From the NCBI RefSeq assembly GCF_013408655.1, contig NZ_JACCBP010000001.1, positions 1,488,001 to 1,552,000 on the forward strand: a DNA stretch of 64,000 nucleotides. Reading direction: 5' to 3'. The translations under genes and the position numbers were made by a program. Below the pieces are notes generated by a model. The model saw only the letters and a list, made by a program, of their open reading frames with translations, was not told where the DNA came from and made no database searches. This document shows positions 16,632-25,229 of this stretch, piece by piece. Numbering within the stretch: the first letter of the stretch is position 1; each line of letters starts with the position of its first letter. This stretch comes from Pigmentiphaga litoralis (GTDB lineage Bacteria; Pseudomonadota; Gammaproteobacteria; Burkholderiales; Burkholderiaceae_B).

Positions 16632-17684
16632 ATGCGGTTTTTATGGCCTGACCTGCTCTGGTCATTGCTCCTCGTTCCCCTCTTGGTCGCGGCCTATATC
16701 GCCGTGCTGCGGCGGCGAAAAAAAGCGGTGCTCCGTTACTCCAGCATGCTGCTCGTCCGGGACGCACTCGGGCCTGCGCAGCGCTTCCGCCGGCACATTC
16801 CTCCCCTGCTTTTTTTGTTAGCGATGATTTCAGCGCTGTTCGCCGCGGCCCGGCCCAGCGCCACGGTCGTGCTCCCGGCGGAATACCTGACCCTGGTGCT
16901 GGCGATGGATGTGTCGCGCAGCATGCAGGCCAGCGACGTCGAGCCGACCCGGATGTTCGCCGCGCAAGGGGCCGCCAAACAATTTATTGACGAGCTTCCC
17001 TCCAGCGTGCGGCTGGGTATCGTGTCGTTCGCCGGCACGGCTGCCGTGGTGCAGACCCCGACCGAAAGCCGGCCCGACATGATCGCGGCCATTGAACGCT
17101 TCCAGCTTCAGCGTGGCACGGCCACGGGCAGCGGCCTGATCCTGGCGCTGGCCATGCTGTTCCCGCAAGACGGGATCGATCTGGAATCCGAAGTCTTCCG
17201 CAGCAATTCCCGGTATGGCTCGCGCGCCCTGCCCCCTGCTGGCGCAAAGCCCGAAGCGCCCGTGCAAAAGCGTGCGCCGGTCATGCCGGCGTCGTATACG
17301 GGGGGCGCAATCATCCTTCTGAGCGACGGCCGCCGCACGACCGGGCCGGATCCCCTGGACGCCGCCAAGATGGCGGCCGAACGCGGCGTGCGGGTCTATA
17401 CCGTCGGCTTCGGCACGAACCAGGGCGCCATGATTGGCGATGAAGGCTGGTCCTTCTATGCGCGGCTGGACGAACCCACCTTGAAAGCGGTCGCACAGAT
17501 GACCGGCGGTGAATATTTCCAGGCCAGTTCCGCGGCAGACCTGCGCAAGATCTACGAAGGCCTGAACCTGAAGTTTTCGATGGAAAAGCGCGAGACCGAA
17601 ATCAGCGCGCTATTTGCCGCCATGGCCGCCCTGCTGACCGTGCTGGCGGCTGGACTGTCGGTGCTGTGGTTCCGGCGGCAGTGA
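16632..17684 (+). CDS. Second BatA-like VWA-domain membrane protein, 350 aa
   Basis: It shares the design of the VWA protein at 12154-13206: two N-terminal helices (about 8-26 and 56-73), a periplasmic VWA domain with a metal site (DVSRSM: D93, S95, S97; LLSDGRR) and a C-terminal helix. The two align over their full length, for example LWP..LW..LLVP at the start and RGTA.GSGLI in the domain, and both are 350 residues. The start at 16632 has AAGGAG 6 bases upstream. An upstream in-frame extension lies in non-coding sequence. It is divergent from the protease/moxR operon, with a 155-base gap that must hold both promoters. It could substitute for, or form a heterodimer with, the other VWA. Confidence 0.86.
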   Translation: MRFLWPDLLWSLLLVPLLVAAYIAVLRRRKKAVLRYSSMLLVRDALGPAQRFRRHIPPLLFLLAMISALFAAARPSATVVLPAEYLTLVLAMDVSRSMQASDVEPTRMFAAQGAAKQFIDELPSSVRLGIVSFAGTAAVVQTPTESRPDMIAAIERFQLQRGTATGSGLILALAMLFPQDGIDLESEVFRSNSRYGSRALPPAGAKPEAPVQKRAPVMPASYTGGAIILLSDGRRTTGPDPLDAAKMAAERGVRVYTVGFGTNQGAMIGDEGWSFYARLDEPTLKAVAQMTGGEYFQASSAADLRKIYEGLNLKFSMEKRETEISALFAAMAALLTVLAAGLSVLWFRRQ

Positions 17685-17726
17685 TGGATCGACCCGGATC
17701 CATCACGCCCCGCTGCCCAAAGCGGG
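17681..17726. terminator. Two adjacent hairpins between convergent genes
   Basis: GTGATGGATC (17681-17690, containing the VWA stop) pairs perfectly with GATCCATCAC (17697-17706). CCCGCT (17709-17714) pairs with AGCGGG (17721-17726). There is no T tract in either direction, so efficiency as a terminator is uncertain. Confidence 0.4.
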
Positions 17727-17727
17727 A

Positions 17728-19596
17728 TCAGCCGGCCTGCGGATCCAGGTGCTTCGCCAGAAACGCTTCCATGGCCGTGTAGAACTCGAACTGGTTCTCT
17801 TCGTTGTGGAAGCCATGGCCTTCGTTGTCCTTCACCATGTATTCCACCTCGACGCCCCTGCCCCGCAGCGCCGCCACGATCTGATCGCTTTCATCCTTGT
17901 TGACGCGCGGATCCTGCGCGCCCTGGGCCACGAACAGCGGCGTCGTGATCTTGTCCACAAAGAACACGGGTGACCCTTCGCGGAGCAACGCCTCGTCCTT
18001 TTCCGGATGGCCGACCATCTCGTGCATGGAGTCCAGGAAAGGCTTCCAGTAAGGCGGAATGGTGTTCATGAAGGTGAACAGGTTGGCCACGCCAACATAG
18101 TCGACCGCCGCAGCGTACAGATCCGGCGTGAACGCAATGCCGGCCAGGGTCGCATAGCCGCCATAACTTGCGCCATAGATGGCGACCCGCTTGGGATCCG
18201 CCACGCCCGACTTCACCAGCCAGTGCACGCCGTCGGTAATGTCGTGCTGCATGGTCTTGCCCCACTGCTTGAACGACGCTTCCCAGAACGCGCGGCCAAA
18301 GCCGGTCGATCCACGGAAATTGATCTGCAGAACGGCGTAGCCCCGATTGGCCAGGAACTGGATTTCCGGGTTGAAGCCCCACACGTCGCGCGCCCATGGC
18401 CCGCCGTGCGGATTCACGATCACCGGCAGATTCTCGGTCGGCACACCCACCGGCAGGGTCAGGTAGCCTCGGATGGTCAGGCCATCGCGCGCCGCGAATT
18501 CGATGGGCTTCATGACCGCCATGTCGTCTTCGGCGAGGTGCGGCTGGATCACGCTCAGCAGGGTCAGCTTGCGCGACTCGCTGTCGTACAGGTAGCGCGC
18601 TCCCTGCGTCCGATCGTTGTAGGTCGCAACGATAAAGCGGGTCTCGTCGCGGGTGGCGCTCTGCAGGGCGATTTCATACCCCGGCAACTGCTGCGCCAGA
18701 TCGTCGTAGACCGCGGCCAATACCGGGTCCAGCACCTTGTGCTCGCTCTTCCACGTCGTGTAGTGGATCTCGGTCAGCACCTTGCGGCGATGGGAATAGG
18801 CCAGCCCCGACACATCCACATCGGGGTGCTCAAACAGCAGCGCGCCTTCTTGCGCCGTTTGCGGATCGAATTCAAAGATGGCCGCCTTGTCGCGCCCCCG
18901 GTTGGACGACACGTACAGCCGGCGATTGTCGAACGTAAAGAACAGCGGCGACACCGACTCCTTGAAGTCGGTGGTCAGCAGCGCCTTGAACTCGTCGGTT
19001 TCCTGGTCGCGGTACAGCAGCGTGTTGTTGACGCCATCGGTAGTGATCGCCAGGCGCAGCTTGCCGTCGTGATCGGTCCCCCAGCCGGTGATGTTGCCCG
19101 GGTTGGCCGCCACCAGCTCGGCCTCGCCCGTCGCGACGTCGACACGGAACACGTCGAATACCTGGCTGTCCCGGTGGTTGTGCGACAGCAGCAGATGCGC
19201 GTCGTCATCTTCCAGGTCGTCCACCAGTTGCGCCCGCACGCCTTCAAACGGAGTCAGGTCGCGAGGCGCTGCCCCGCCCGCGATCGGCACCGACAGCACA
19301 TGGAAGTTCTCGTCGCCGCCGAAGTCCTTGACGTACAGCACATGCTCGCTGCCCTTCCAGAAATAGCCGCCCACGTCGCGCGCGGTTTCGGACGTCAGGG
19401 CCCGCGGTTCACCCGACAGCGTGCCATCGGCAGCCAGCGGCTGCACGAACACATTCTGGCGTCCGGCATGCGGCGCCAGGAAGGCCAGATGCTTGCCGTC
19501 GGGCGAAATGCGGTATTGCGACCGTTCGGGCTTGCGAAAGAAATCCCTGACGTCGTAACGCTTGGCGGGGGCGGTTCGGGCAGGGGAAGTCGTCAT
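17728..19596 (-). CDS. S9-family (prolyl oligopeptidase-type) serine peptidase, 622 aa
   Basis: A beta-propeller-like N-terminal part (about 10-370, including YRISPDGKHLAFLAP and similar repeats) is followed by an alpha/beta-hydrolase domain (about 370-620). The catalytic serine lies in GASYGGYATL (near residue 478), the aspartate in DPRVNKDES (near 562) and the histidine in NEGHGFHNEEN (near 594). There is no signal peptide from the chosen ATG at 19596, which has AAGG upstream, so the enzyme is probably cytosolic and acts on peptides. A longer reading to 19674 is in frame but unlike the family. It is convergent with the VWA gene and divergent from mscS. Confidence 0.9.
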   Translation of the reverse strand: MTTSPARTAPAKRYDVRDFFRKPERSQYRISPDGKHLAFLAPHAGRQNVFVQPLAADGTLSGEPRALTSETARDVGGYFWKGSEHVLYVKDFGGDENFHVLSVPIAGGAAPRDLTPFEGVRAQLVDDLEDDDAHLLLSHNHRDSQVFDVFRVDVATGEAELVAANPGNITGWGTDHDGKLRLAITTDGVNNTLLYRDQETDEFKALLTTDFKESVSPLFFTFDNRRLYVSSNRGRDKAAIFEFDPQTAQEGALLFEHPDVDVSGLAYSHRRKVLTEIHYTTWKSEHKVLDPVLAAVYDDLAQQLPGYEIALQSATRDETRFIVATYNDRTQGARYLYDSESRKLTLLSVIQPHLAEDDMAVMKPIEFAARDGLTIRGYLTLPVGVPTENLPVIVNPHGGPWARDVWGFNPEIQFLANRGYAVLQINFRGSTGFGRAFWEASFKQWGKTMQHDITDGVHWLVKSGVADPKRVAIYGASYGGYATLAGIAFTPDLYAAAVDYVGVANLFTFMNTIPPYWKPFLDSMHEMVGHPEKDEALLREGSPVFFVDKITTPLFVAQGAQDPRVNKDESDQIVAALRGRGVEVEYMVKDNEGHGFHNEENQFEFYTAMEAFLAKHLDPQAG

Positions 19597-19781
19597 GGGC
19601 AAGCACCTTGGAAAGTGAGCAAAGAAGGTTCGATACTGTAGCCCGCCGATAGGTTCCGGCATCCATCCCAGCATGCCGGCTCATGCTGCACTGCACACAA
19701 ATGGAAAAACTTGAGTCCGTGCCCTGGGGCGGGCTTGCTTGTTAGGATGAATCACTTCTCAACCGTACCCAGAGAGGTGAC

Positions 19782-20924
19782 ATGGACGCGATCCTTCCCG
19801 ACAACGTCTTGGCCCTGGCTCGCCCCTGGCTGCTGTTCGGTGCGGCCATCGTCGTGGCGCTGATCGCGGCGTTCCTGATCCACCGCACGCTAATTGCCGT
19901 GCTGCGCCGCCTGGCTCGCCGCAAGCCCTTCACCACCGCCATGACACAGTATGCGTACCGCGCCAGCCAGGTCGTGCTGATGCTGTTCGCGGTCCGCATG
20001 GTGCTCAGTGGCACGCCCGAGACCTTTCCCTTCCTGGTGGGCGCATCCTACGTGGTGTCCGTGGCGCTGATCCTGGCCATGACCTGGCTGGTGCACCGAT
20101 GCGTGCATGCGATCAGCGCCACCGTCGTCAGCCTGAATCCGTATGACGTGGTCGACAACCTGAAGGCCCGGCGCATCCTGACGCAAACGCGTGTCTTGAC
20201 GCGCAGCGCGCATTTCATCATTGCGCTGCTGGGCCTGTCGTTCGTCTTGCTGACTCTGCCCGGCGCCCGCCAGTTCGGCGCCAGTCTGCTGGCGTCAGCC
20301 GGTGTGGCAGGCCTGGTTGCCGGTATTGCCGCACGCCCCGTGCTCGGCAACTTCATTGCCGGCCTGCAGATCGCCTTTACCCAACCCATCCGCATCGACG
20401 ATGTGCTGATCGTCCAGGGCGAATGGGGCCGGGTCGAAGAGATCACCGGTGCGTTCGTGGTGGTGCGCATCTGGGACGAACGCCGGCTGATCGTCCCGCT
20501 GCAATGGTTCATCGAAAACCCGTTCGAAAACTGGACGCACACCTCGTCCACCATCCTGGGCACCGTCTTCCTGTGGCTGGATTTCAGTGTGCCGCTGGAC
20601 AAGGTGCGTGCCGAATTCGAACGCGTCTGCCAAGCCAATGAATTGTGGGACAAACGCGTGTGCGTGATGCACGTGGTCGACACGACCGACCGCGCGATGC
20701 AGATCCGTCTGCTGGTCAGCGCGATCGATTCGGGAACTGCGTTCGAGCTGCGTTGCCAGATACGGGAAGCCATGCTGAGCTTTGTGGCGGCGCAGTACCC
20801 CGAAGGCCTGCCCCGGGTGCGTGCGGAAATGTCGGGCGAACTGTCGCGCCCCGATGTCGAGAGCAACAGCCGGATTGCCGATGCTTACAGTGCGCCGATC
20901 CCCAAGGGCAGCAAGTTCGCGTAG
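19782..20924 (+). CDS. MscS-family small-conductance mechanosensitive channel, 380 aa
   Basis: Several N-terminal transmembrane helices (about 8-30, 57-77, 84-108, 143-163) lead to the pore helix GVAGLVAGIAARPVLGNF (about 174-191), the Gly/Ala-rich TM3 of MscS. Next comes the beta domain QPIRIDDVLIVQGEWGRVEEI, which is the family hallmark, then a C-terminal mixed domain. It should open under membrane tension and release solutes on hypo-osmotic shock. An MlaC-like gene starts 49 bases downstream, so the two may be co-transcribed. Confidence 0.93.
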   Translation: MDAILPDNVLALARPWLLFGAAIVVALIAAFLIHRTLIAVLRRLARRKPFTTAMTQYAYRASQVVLMLFAVRMVLSGTPETFPFLVGASYVVSVALILAMTWLVHRCVHAISATVVSLNPYDVVDNLKARRILTQTRVLTRSAHFIIALLGLSFVLLTLPGARQFGASLLASAGVAGLVAGIAARPVLGNFIAGLQIAFTQPIRIDDVLIVQGEWGRVEEITGAFVVVRIWDERRLIVPLQWFIENPFENWTHTSSTILGTVFLWLDFSVPLDKVRAEFERVCQANELWDKRVCVMHVVDTTDRAMQIRLLVSAIDSGTAFELRCQIREAMLSFVAAQYPEGLPRVRAEMSGELSRPDVESNSRIADAYSAPIPKGSKFA

Positions 20925-20973
20925 AGTGAAAAAGGCCATCTGCGCACCTTTTGTCTTGTCTGGAGTTTCGACC

Positions 20974-21666
20974 ATGTACCCCTCAACGACCCCGATCACC
21001 GCCGCACGCGTGCCCTCGCCCGCAGCCTTTGCGCGACGCTGCGTGGCGACGCTGGTGCTGGGCGTGGCCGCCTTTGCCGTCACGCCCCTGGTCCACGCCC
21101 AGGCCCCGGACCCCATGGAACCGCCTGCCGCGATCATCGAAAAGGCCGCGACCAACGTGCTGGCCCGCATCCGGTCCGACAACGAATTGAAGTCGGGTTC
21201 GCCAGCGAAAGTGAACCAGGCCGTCGACGAACTGATCCTGCCGTACGTGGATTTCGAGAAGACCACCCGCCTGGCCGTGGGCCGCTACTGGCGCCAGGCT
21301 ACGCCGGACCAGCAGCAGCAACTGGTCAAGGAATTCCGCAACATGCTGGTGCGCACGTACAGCGGCGCGGTGTCGAGCATCTCGCCGCAGGCCAAGGTCG
21401 AAATGCGCCCTTTCCGCGCCGATGCCGCCGCGACCGACGTGGTGGTGCGGACGCTGGTCAGCGATGAAGATCGCGACGCCGTGCCGGTGGACTACCGCAT
21501 GGAAAAGACGCCGCAGGGCTGGAAGATCTATGACCTGAATGTGCTGGGCGTCTGGTTCATCGAAAACTACCGGAATCAGTTTTCGCCCGTGGTGGCGCAA
21601 AGCGGGATCGACGGGCTGATCACGACCCTGCGCAGTCGCAACGAACAGATGAAGGTCGCGCCGTAG
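20974..21666 (+). CDS. MlaC/Ttg2D-family periplasmic phospholipid-binding protein, 230 aa
   Basis: A signal peptide (about 1-43, ending LVHAQA) is followed by the MlaC fold: VDELILPYVDFEKTTRLAVG (about 78-97), RYWRQATPDQQQQLVKEFRNML and DYRMEKTPQGWKIYDLNV. MlaC carries phospholipids between the outer-membrane MlaA complex and the inner-membrane MlaFEDB ABC transporter. None of those partner genes is here, so this is a solitary copy between mscS and gmk. The ATG at 20974 has TGGAG upstream; longer reading frames lie inside mscS. It may be a second MlaC serving the main system elsewhere. Confidence 0.85.
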   Translation: MYPSTTPITAARVPSPAAFARRCVATLVLGVAAFAVTPLVHAQAPDPMEPPAAIIEKAATNVLARIRSDNELKSGSPAKVNQAVDELILPYVDFEKTTRLAVGRYWRQATPDQQQQLVKEFRNMLVRTYSGAVSSISPQAKVEMRPFRADAAATDVVVRTLVSDEDRDAVPVDYRMEKTPQGWKIYDLNVLGVWFIENYRNQFSPVVAQSGIDGLITTLRSRNEQMKVAP

Positions 21667-21717
21667 TCATCTGGCCCTGGCCAGTTTGGTATCCTTACGC
21701 CTTTGCCAGCTGCTGTC

Positions 21718-22359
21718 ATGCCCCTAAGAGCCGGAAACGTATTCATGGTCGTCGCCCCAAGCGGCGCAGGCAAGTCCAGCCTGGTCAACGCGCTGCTTGA
21801 ACGCAGCCCCGAGATCCGGTTGTCCATTTCCTGCACGACCCGGGCGCCCCGCCCCAAAGAAACCGACGGGAAGGAATACCACTTCGTTTCCGTGGCTGCG
21901 TTCGAAAAGATGCAGCGCGAAGACGACCTGCTGGAATGGGCCGAAGTGCATGGCAACTTCTATGGCACCCCGCGTGACTGGATCATGCGCCAGACCGAGG
22001 CGGGCCAGGACGTGCTGCTGGAGATCGACTGGCAGGGCGCCCGCCAGGTGCGGTCCAAGTACCCCGAAGCGATCGGCATTTTCATCCTGCCGCCATCAAT
22101 CGAGGCGCTGGAAGCCCGGCTGCACAACCGTGGCCAGGATGCCCCCCAGGTGATCGCACGGCGCCTGCTGGCGGCCGGCGGCGAGTTCGCGCACGCCCCC
22201 GAGTCCGAATATGTTATTATTAATCAAGACTTTAACGCAGCCCTGGCGGAACTGAACACCATCGTTTCCGCCGCCCGGCTGCGTTTTCGTTCTCAGGCGG
22301 CGCGCCACGCCCAGCTGTTTTCCGAGCTCGGCATTCCGCACACTCCGGCGCCCGTCTAG
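21718..22359 (+). CDS. gmk: Guanylate kinase, 213 aa
   Basis: This enzyme phosphorylates GMP to GDP with ATP. The P-loop APSGAGKSS is at about 13-21. The GMP-binding segment includes [20 protein letters not shown], and later [14 protein letters not shown] and [12 protein letters not shown]. The length matches the family. The ATG at 21718 was chosen; a TTG 15 bases earlier is in frame but neither has a strong ribosome site. It is followed by rpoZ and spoT in the usual proteobacterial order, linking GTP supply to ppGpp metabolism. Confidence 0.96.
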   Translation: MPLRAGNVFMVVAPSGAGKSSLVNALLERSPEIRLSISCTTRAPRPKETDGKEYHFVSVAAFEKMQREDDLLEWAEVHGNFYGTPRDWIMRQTEAGQDVLLEIDWQGARQVRSKYPEAIGIFILPPSIEALEARLHNRGQDAPQVIARRLLAAGGEFAHAPESEYVIINQDFNAALAELNTIVSAARLRFRSQAARHAQLFSELGIPHTPAPV

Positions 22360-22417
22360 CCGCGCCGCGCTAGCCAGCGCTCATGCACTATCTGCACTGA
22401 CTTTCTCTGGGACCCTC

Positions 22418-22621
22418 ATGGCACGTATTACGGTCGAAGACTGCTTGAAACAAATTCCGAACCGGTTCAAATTGACCCTGGTCGCCACCTATCGTGCACG
22501 TCAACTCGCGCAGGGCCATGCGGCCAAGCTCGACACCAAGGACAAGCCAACCGTGACCGCGCTGCGTGAAATCGCCGCCGGCCAGACCGGTCTGGAAATG
22601 CTCAAGAAGGTCCCCACCTAA
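22418..22621 (+). CDS. rpoZ: RNA polymerase omega subunit, 67 aa
   Basis: The start [20 protein letters not shown] and the following ARQLAQG segment are the omega signature. Omega helps fold beta-prime and forms part of a ppGpp site on polymerase. The short length (67 rather than about 90) is usual in Bordetella-type genomes. It lies 58 bases after gmk and 184 bases before spoT. A large hairpin lies in the downstream gap. Confidence 0.96.
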   Translation: MARITVEDCLKQIPNRFKLTLVATYRARQLAQGHAAKLDTKDKPTVTALREIAAGQTGLEMLKKVPT

Positions 22622-22647
22622 GTAGTCAGCCTGTATCCAGTCCGCGT

Positions 22648-22700
22648 GGTGGAACCCGGGGCGCCTTCGTCGCAAGACGCCCCGGGCGACAGTTTCCACC
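22648..22700 (+). other. Long imperfect hairpin between rpoZ and spoT
   Basis: CCCGGGGCG (22655-22663) pairs perfectly with CGCCCCGGG (22678-22686). The outer arms GGTGGAA (22648-22654) and TTCCACC (22694-22700) extend the stem across a bulge. No T run follows. It could slow polymerase, stabilise the upstream gmk-rpoZ message or affect spoT expression. Confidence 0.6.
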
Positions 22701-22805
22701 CGATCGGACGATGCCAATTTCCAGTGCGCCCACAAGGTGTCCGGTTGGGTATCGCACTGGGCAGGGTCGGTCGTCACCGCCCCTGCTGACTTTCTTGCGA
22801 CGACT

Positions 22806-25076
22806 ATGGGATTTACTGTCACTTCCTCACGTTCAGGGTCCACGCCCGAGCCCTCGTCTGCAGTTTCCCCCGCTTCGAACGGCCACTCGCCGCTCGCGCC
22901 TTCCGCCACGCCTGCTTCGTACCATGCCCCCGCCGCCGGGGTATCGCTGGCTCCCCTTACCGAAACCATCTCGCTGTACCTGAGTCCGGAAGACGTTCGC
23001 CGCGTCCGCGACGCCTATCGTTTTTCCGACGAATCGCACTTGGGCCAGTTCCGCGCGAGCGGCGAAGCCTATATCTCGCACCCGATCGCGGTGACCGAGA
23101 TTTGCGCGGGCTGGAAGCTCGATGCCGACGCGCTCATGGCCGCGTTGTTGCACGATGTGATGGAAGACCAGGGGGTCAAGAAGCAGGAACTGATCGAACG
23201 CTTCGGGATGGACGTTGCCGATCTGGTTGACGGCCTGTCCAAGCTGGACCGGCTGGAGTTTGCCAGCAAGGCCGAGCAGCAGGCGGAAAGCTTCCGCAAG
23301 ATGCTGCTGGCCATGGCGCGCGACGTCCGGGTGATCCTGATCAAGCTGGCCGACCGCCTGCACAACATGCGTACGCTGGGCGCCGTGGCGCCCGAAAAGC
23401 GCCGCCGGGTGGCTCGCGAAACGCTGGACATCTATTCGCCGATCGCGCACCGCCTCGGCCTGAACATCATTTACCGCGAGCTGCAGGAACTGTGCTTCCA
23501 GGCGATCTATCCGCATCGCTACGAAGTGCTGCAACGCGCGGTGCTGTCGGCCCGGGGCAATCGCCGCGAGCTGGTCAGCAAGATCCAGGAAACGGTTCGC
23601 GCCGCCCTGCCCGCCGCCGGCATCGAAGCCGACGTGCTGGGCCGCGAAAAGAACCTGTTCGGCATCTACAACAAGATGACCGAACAGAAAAAGTCGTTTT
23701 CCGAAGTGCTCGACATCTATGGCTTCCGGGTGGTGGTCAATTCCCAACCCGAGTGCTATCTGACGCTGGGCACGCTGCACCAGCTGTTCCGCCCGGTGCC
23801 CGGCAAGTTCAAGGACTACATCGCCATTCCGAAAGTGAACGGCTATCAGTCCCTGCACACGACCGTGGTCGGCCCGTACGGCACGCCGGTGGAATTCCAG
23901 GTGCGCACGCGCGACATGAATCAGGTGGCCGAAAGCGGCGTGGCGGCGCACTGGCTGTACAAGTCCAGCGACGTCAGCCTGAACGACCTGCAAAAGCGCA
24001 CCCACCAGTGGCTGCAGTCGCTACTGGACATCCAGCGGCAGACCGGCGACAGCAGCGAATTCCTCGAACACGTCAAGGTCGACCTGTTCCCCGACGCGGT
24101 GTATGTGTTCACCCCGCGCGGCAAGATCATTTCGCTGCCCCGCGGCGCGACGCCCATCGACTTTTCCTACCTGATCCACACCGACGTCGGCAACCAGACG
24201 GTGGCCGCCAAGGTGAATGGCGAGTTCGTGCCGCTGCGCACGGAATTGAAAAGCGGCGACGCGGTCGAGATCGTCACTTCCGAATCGTCGCGGCCCAACG
24301 CACAGTGGCTCAATTTCGTGCGGACCGGCAAGGCCCGTTCCGAAATCCGCCACTACCTTCGCACGGTCAAGTACGAAGAATCCGCCGCCTTTGGCGAACG
24401 CCTGCTGGCGTCGGCGCTCAAGTCCATCGGCCTGCCGATGCCCGAGCCAACCGACCCGGTGTGGGACAAGCTGGCCCGGGGTAGCGGCGCCCGGTCCCGG
24501 GACGAGATCCTGGCCGACATCGGCCTGGGCAAACGTCTGGCTGCCGTGGTGGCTCGCCGCTTCATGCCTGAAGGCGATCCGATCGCCACGTCCGCCGCCC
24601 AGGTGGACGAAGCGACCGACCCGGCCGCCACGCCCATCCGCATCCAGGGCAATGAAGGGCTGGCGGTGCAACTGGCGCCGTGCTGCACGCCGATCCCGGG
24701 CGATTCCATCGTCGCGTATGTGCGTCTGGGCCACGGCCTGGTCGTGCACACCGAAGACTGCCCCAACGCCCGCCGCCAGCGCGCACGCGAGCCGGAACGC
24801 TGGCTGGACGTGGCCTGGGACGACCAGACGTCCAAGCACTTCACGGCGCGTATCGACGTGGTGTTGCGGCAGGAACGCGGGGTGTTGGGACGGGTCGCAG
24901 CCGAGATCTCGGCGGCCGACGCCAACATCACCCACGTGTCGATGCAGGACGAAGCGTCCAGCACGGTGGCCGTGCACTTTACCGTGCAGGTCGAAAGCCG
25001 CCAGCACCTGGCGCAGGTGATCCGTTATCTGCGGCGCGTTCCGCAAGTCCAGCGGATCATCCGGATCAAGGGCTGA
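22806..25076 (+). CDS. spoT: Bifunctional (p)ppGpp synthetase/hydrolase, 756 aa
   Basis: Domains in order: an HD hydrolase with HDVMED near residues 116-121 and H92 intact, so ppGpp breakdown is expected; a synthetase (about 245-370, with REKNLFGIYNKM and KVNGYQSLHTTVVGP); a TGS domain (about 405-465, VYVFTPRGKII); a helical and zinc-finger-like region containing APCCTPIPGD; and a C-terminal ACT domain (about 680-755). The presence of both active sites fits a SpoT/Rel-type enzyme rather than a synthetase-only RelA. The ATG at 22806 (MGFTVTSS) was chosen; a GTG at 22737 is in frame. The first 45 residues are Ser/Pro-rich. It follows rpoZ as in many proteobacteria. Confidence 0.95.
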   Translation: MGFTVTSSRSGSTPEPSSAVSPASNGHSPLAPSATPASYHAPAAGVSLAPLTETISLYLSPEDVRRVRDAYRFSDESHLGQFRASGEAYISHPIAVTEICAGWKLDADALMAALLHDVMEDQGVKKQELIERFGMDVADLVDGLSKLDRLEFASKAEQQAESFRKMLLAMARDVRVILIKLADRLHNMRTLGAVAPEKRRRVARETLDIYSPIAHRLGLNIIYRELQELCFQAIYPHRYEVLQRAVLSARGNRRELVSKIQETVRAALPAAGIEADVLGREKNLFGIYNKMTEQKKSFSEVLDIYGFRVVVNSQPECYLTLGTLHQLFRPVPGKFKDYIAIPKVNGYQSLHTTVVGPYGTPVEFQVRTRDMNQVAESGVAAHWLYKSSDVSLNDLQKRTHQWLQSLLDIQRQTGDSSEFLEHVKVDLFPDAVYVFTPRGKIISLPRGATPIDFSYLIHTDVGNQTVAAKVNGEFVPLRTELKSGDAVEIVTSESSRPNAQWLNFVRTGKARSEIRHYLRTVKYEESAAFGERLLASALKSIGLPMPEPTDPVWDKLARGSGARSRDEILADIGLGKRLAAVVARRFMPEGDPIATSAAQVDEATDPAATPIRIQGNEGLAVQLAPCCTPIPGDSIVAYVRLGHGLVVHTEDCPNARRQRAREPERWLDVAWDDQTSKHFTARIDVVLRQERGVLGRVAAEISAADANITHVSMQDEASSTVAVHFTVQVESRQHLAQVIRYLRRVPQVQRIIRIKG

Positions 25077-25100
25077 CCGGAAATCGCTCGGTCGCAAGTG

Positions 25101-25140
25101 AAAAAGGCTGCGTGACGGGTTGACCGTACGCAGCCTTTTT
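25101..25140. terminator. Bidirectional rho-independent terminator after spoT and greB
   Basis: AAAAAGGCTGCGT pairs with ACGCAGCCTTTTT around a GC-rich loop, with an A run on one side and a T run on the other. It sits between convergent spoT (+) and greB (-), so it can end both transcripts. Confidence 0.9.
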
Positions 25141-25147
25141 CATGGTG

Positions 25148-25188
25148 GAGTGATGCTGCTTGAGTGATGCGGCTTGAGTGATGCCGCC
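25148..25188. repeat. 14-base direct repeat, three copies
   Basis: GAGTGATGCTGCTT, GAGTGATGCGGCTT and a partial GAGTGATGCCGCC lie head to tail in the spoT-greB gap, between the terminator and the greB stop. Function unknown. Confidence 0.75.
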
Positions 25189-25229
25189 GGCCACGCACCA
25201 GTTGGTATCGGCCCCGGCCAGCCCCACGC

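Noticed and set aside
12154..17684. Complete Bat operon (BatA to BatE)
   Set aside because: The TPR protein and BatD are missing; only MoxR, DUF58 and two VWA proteins are present.
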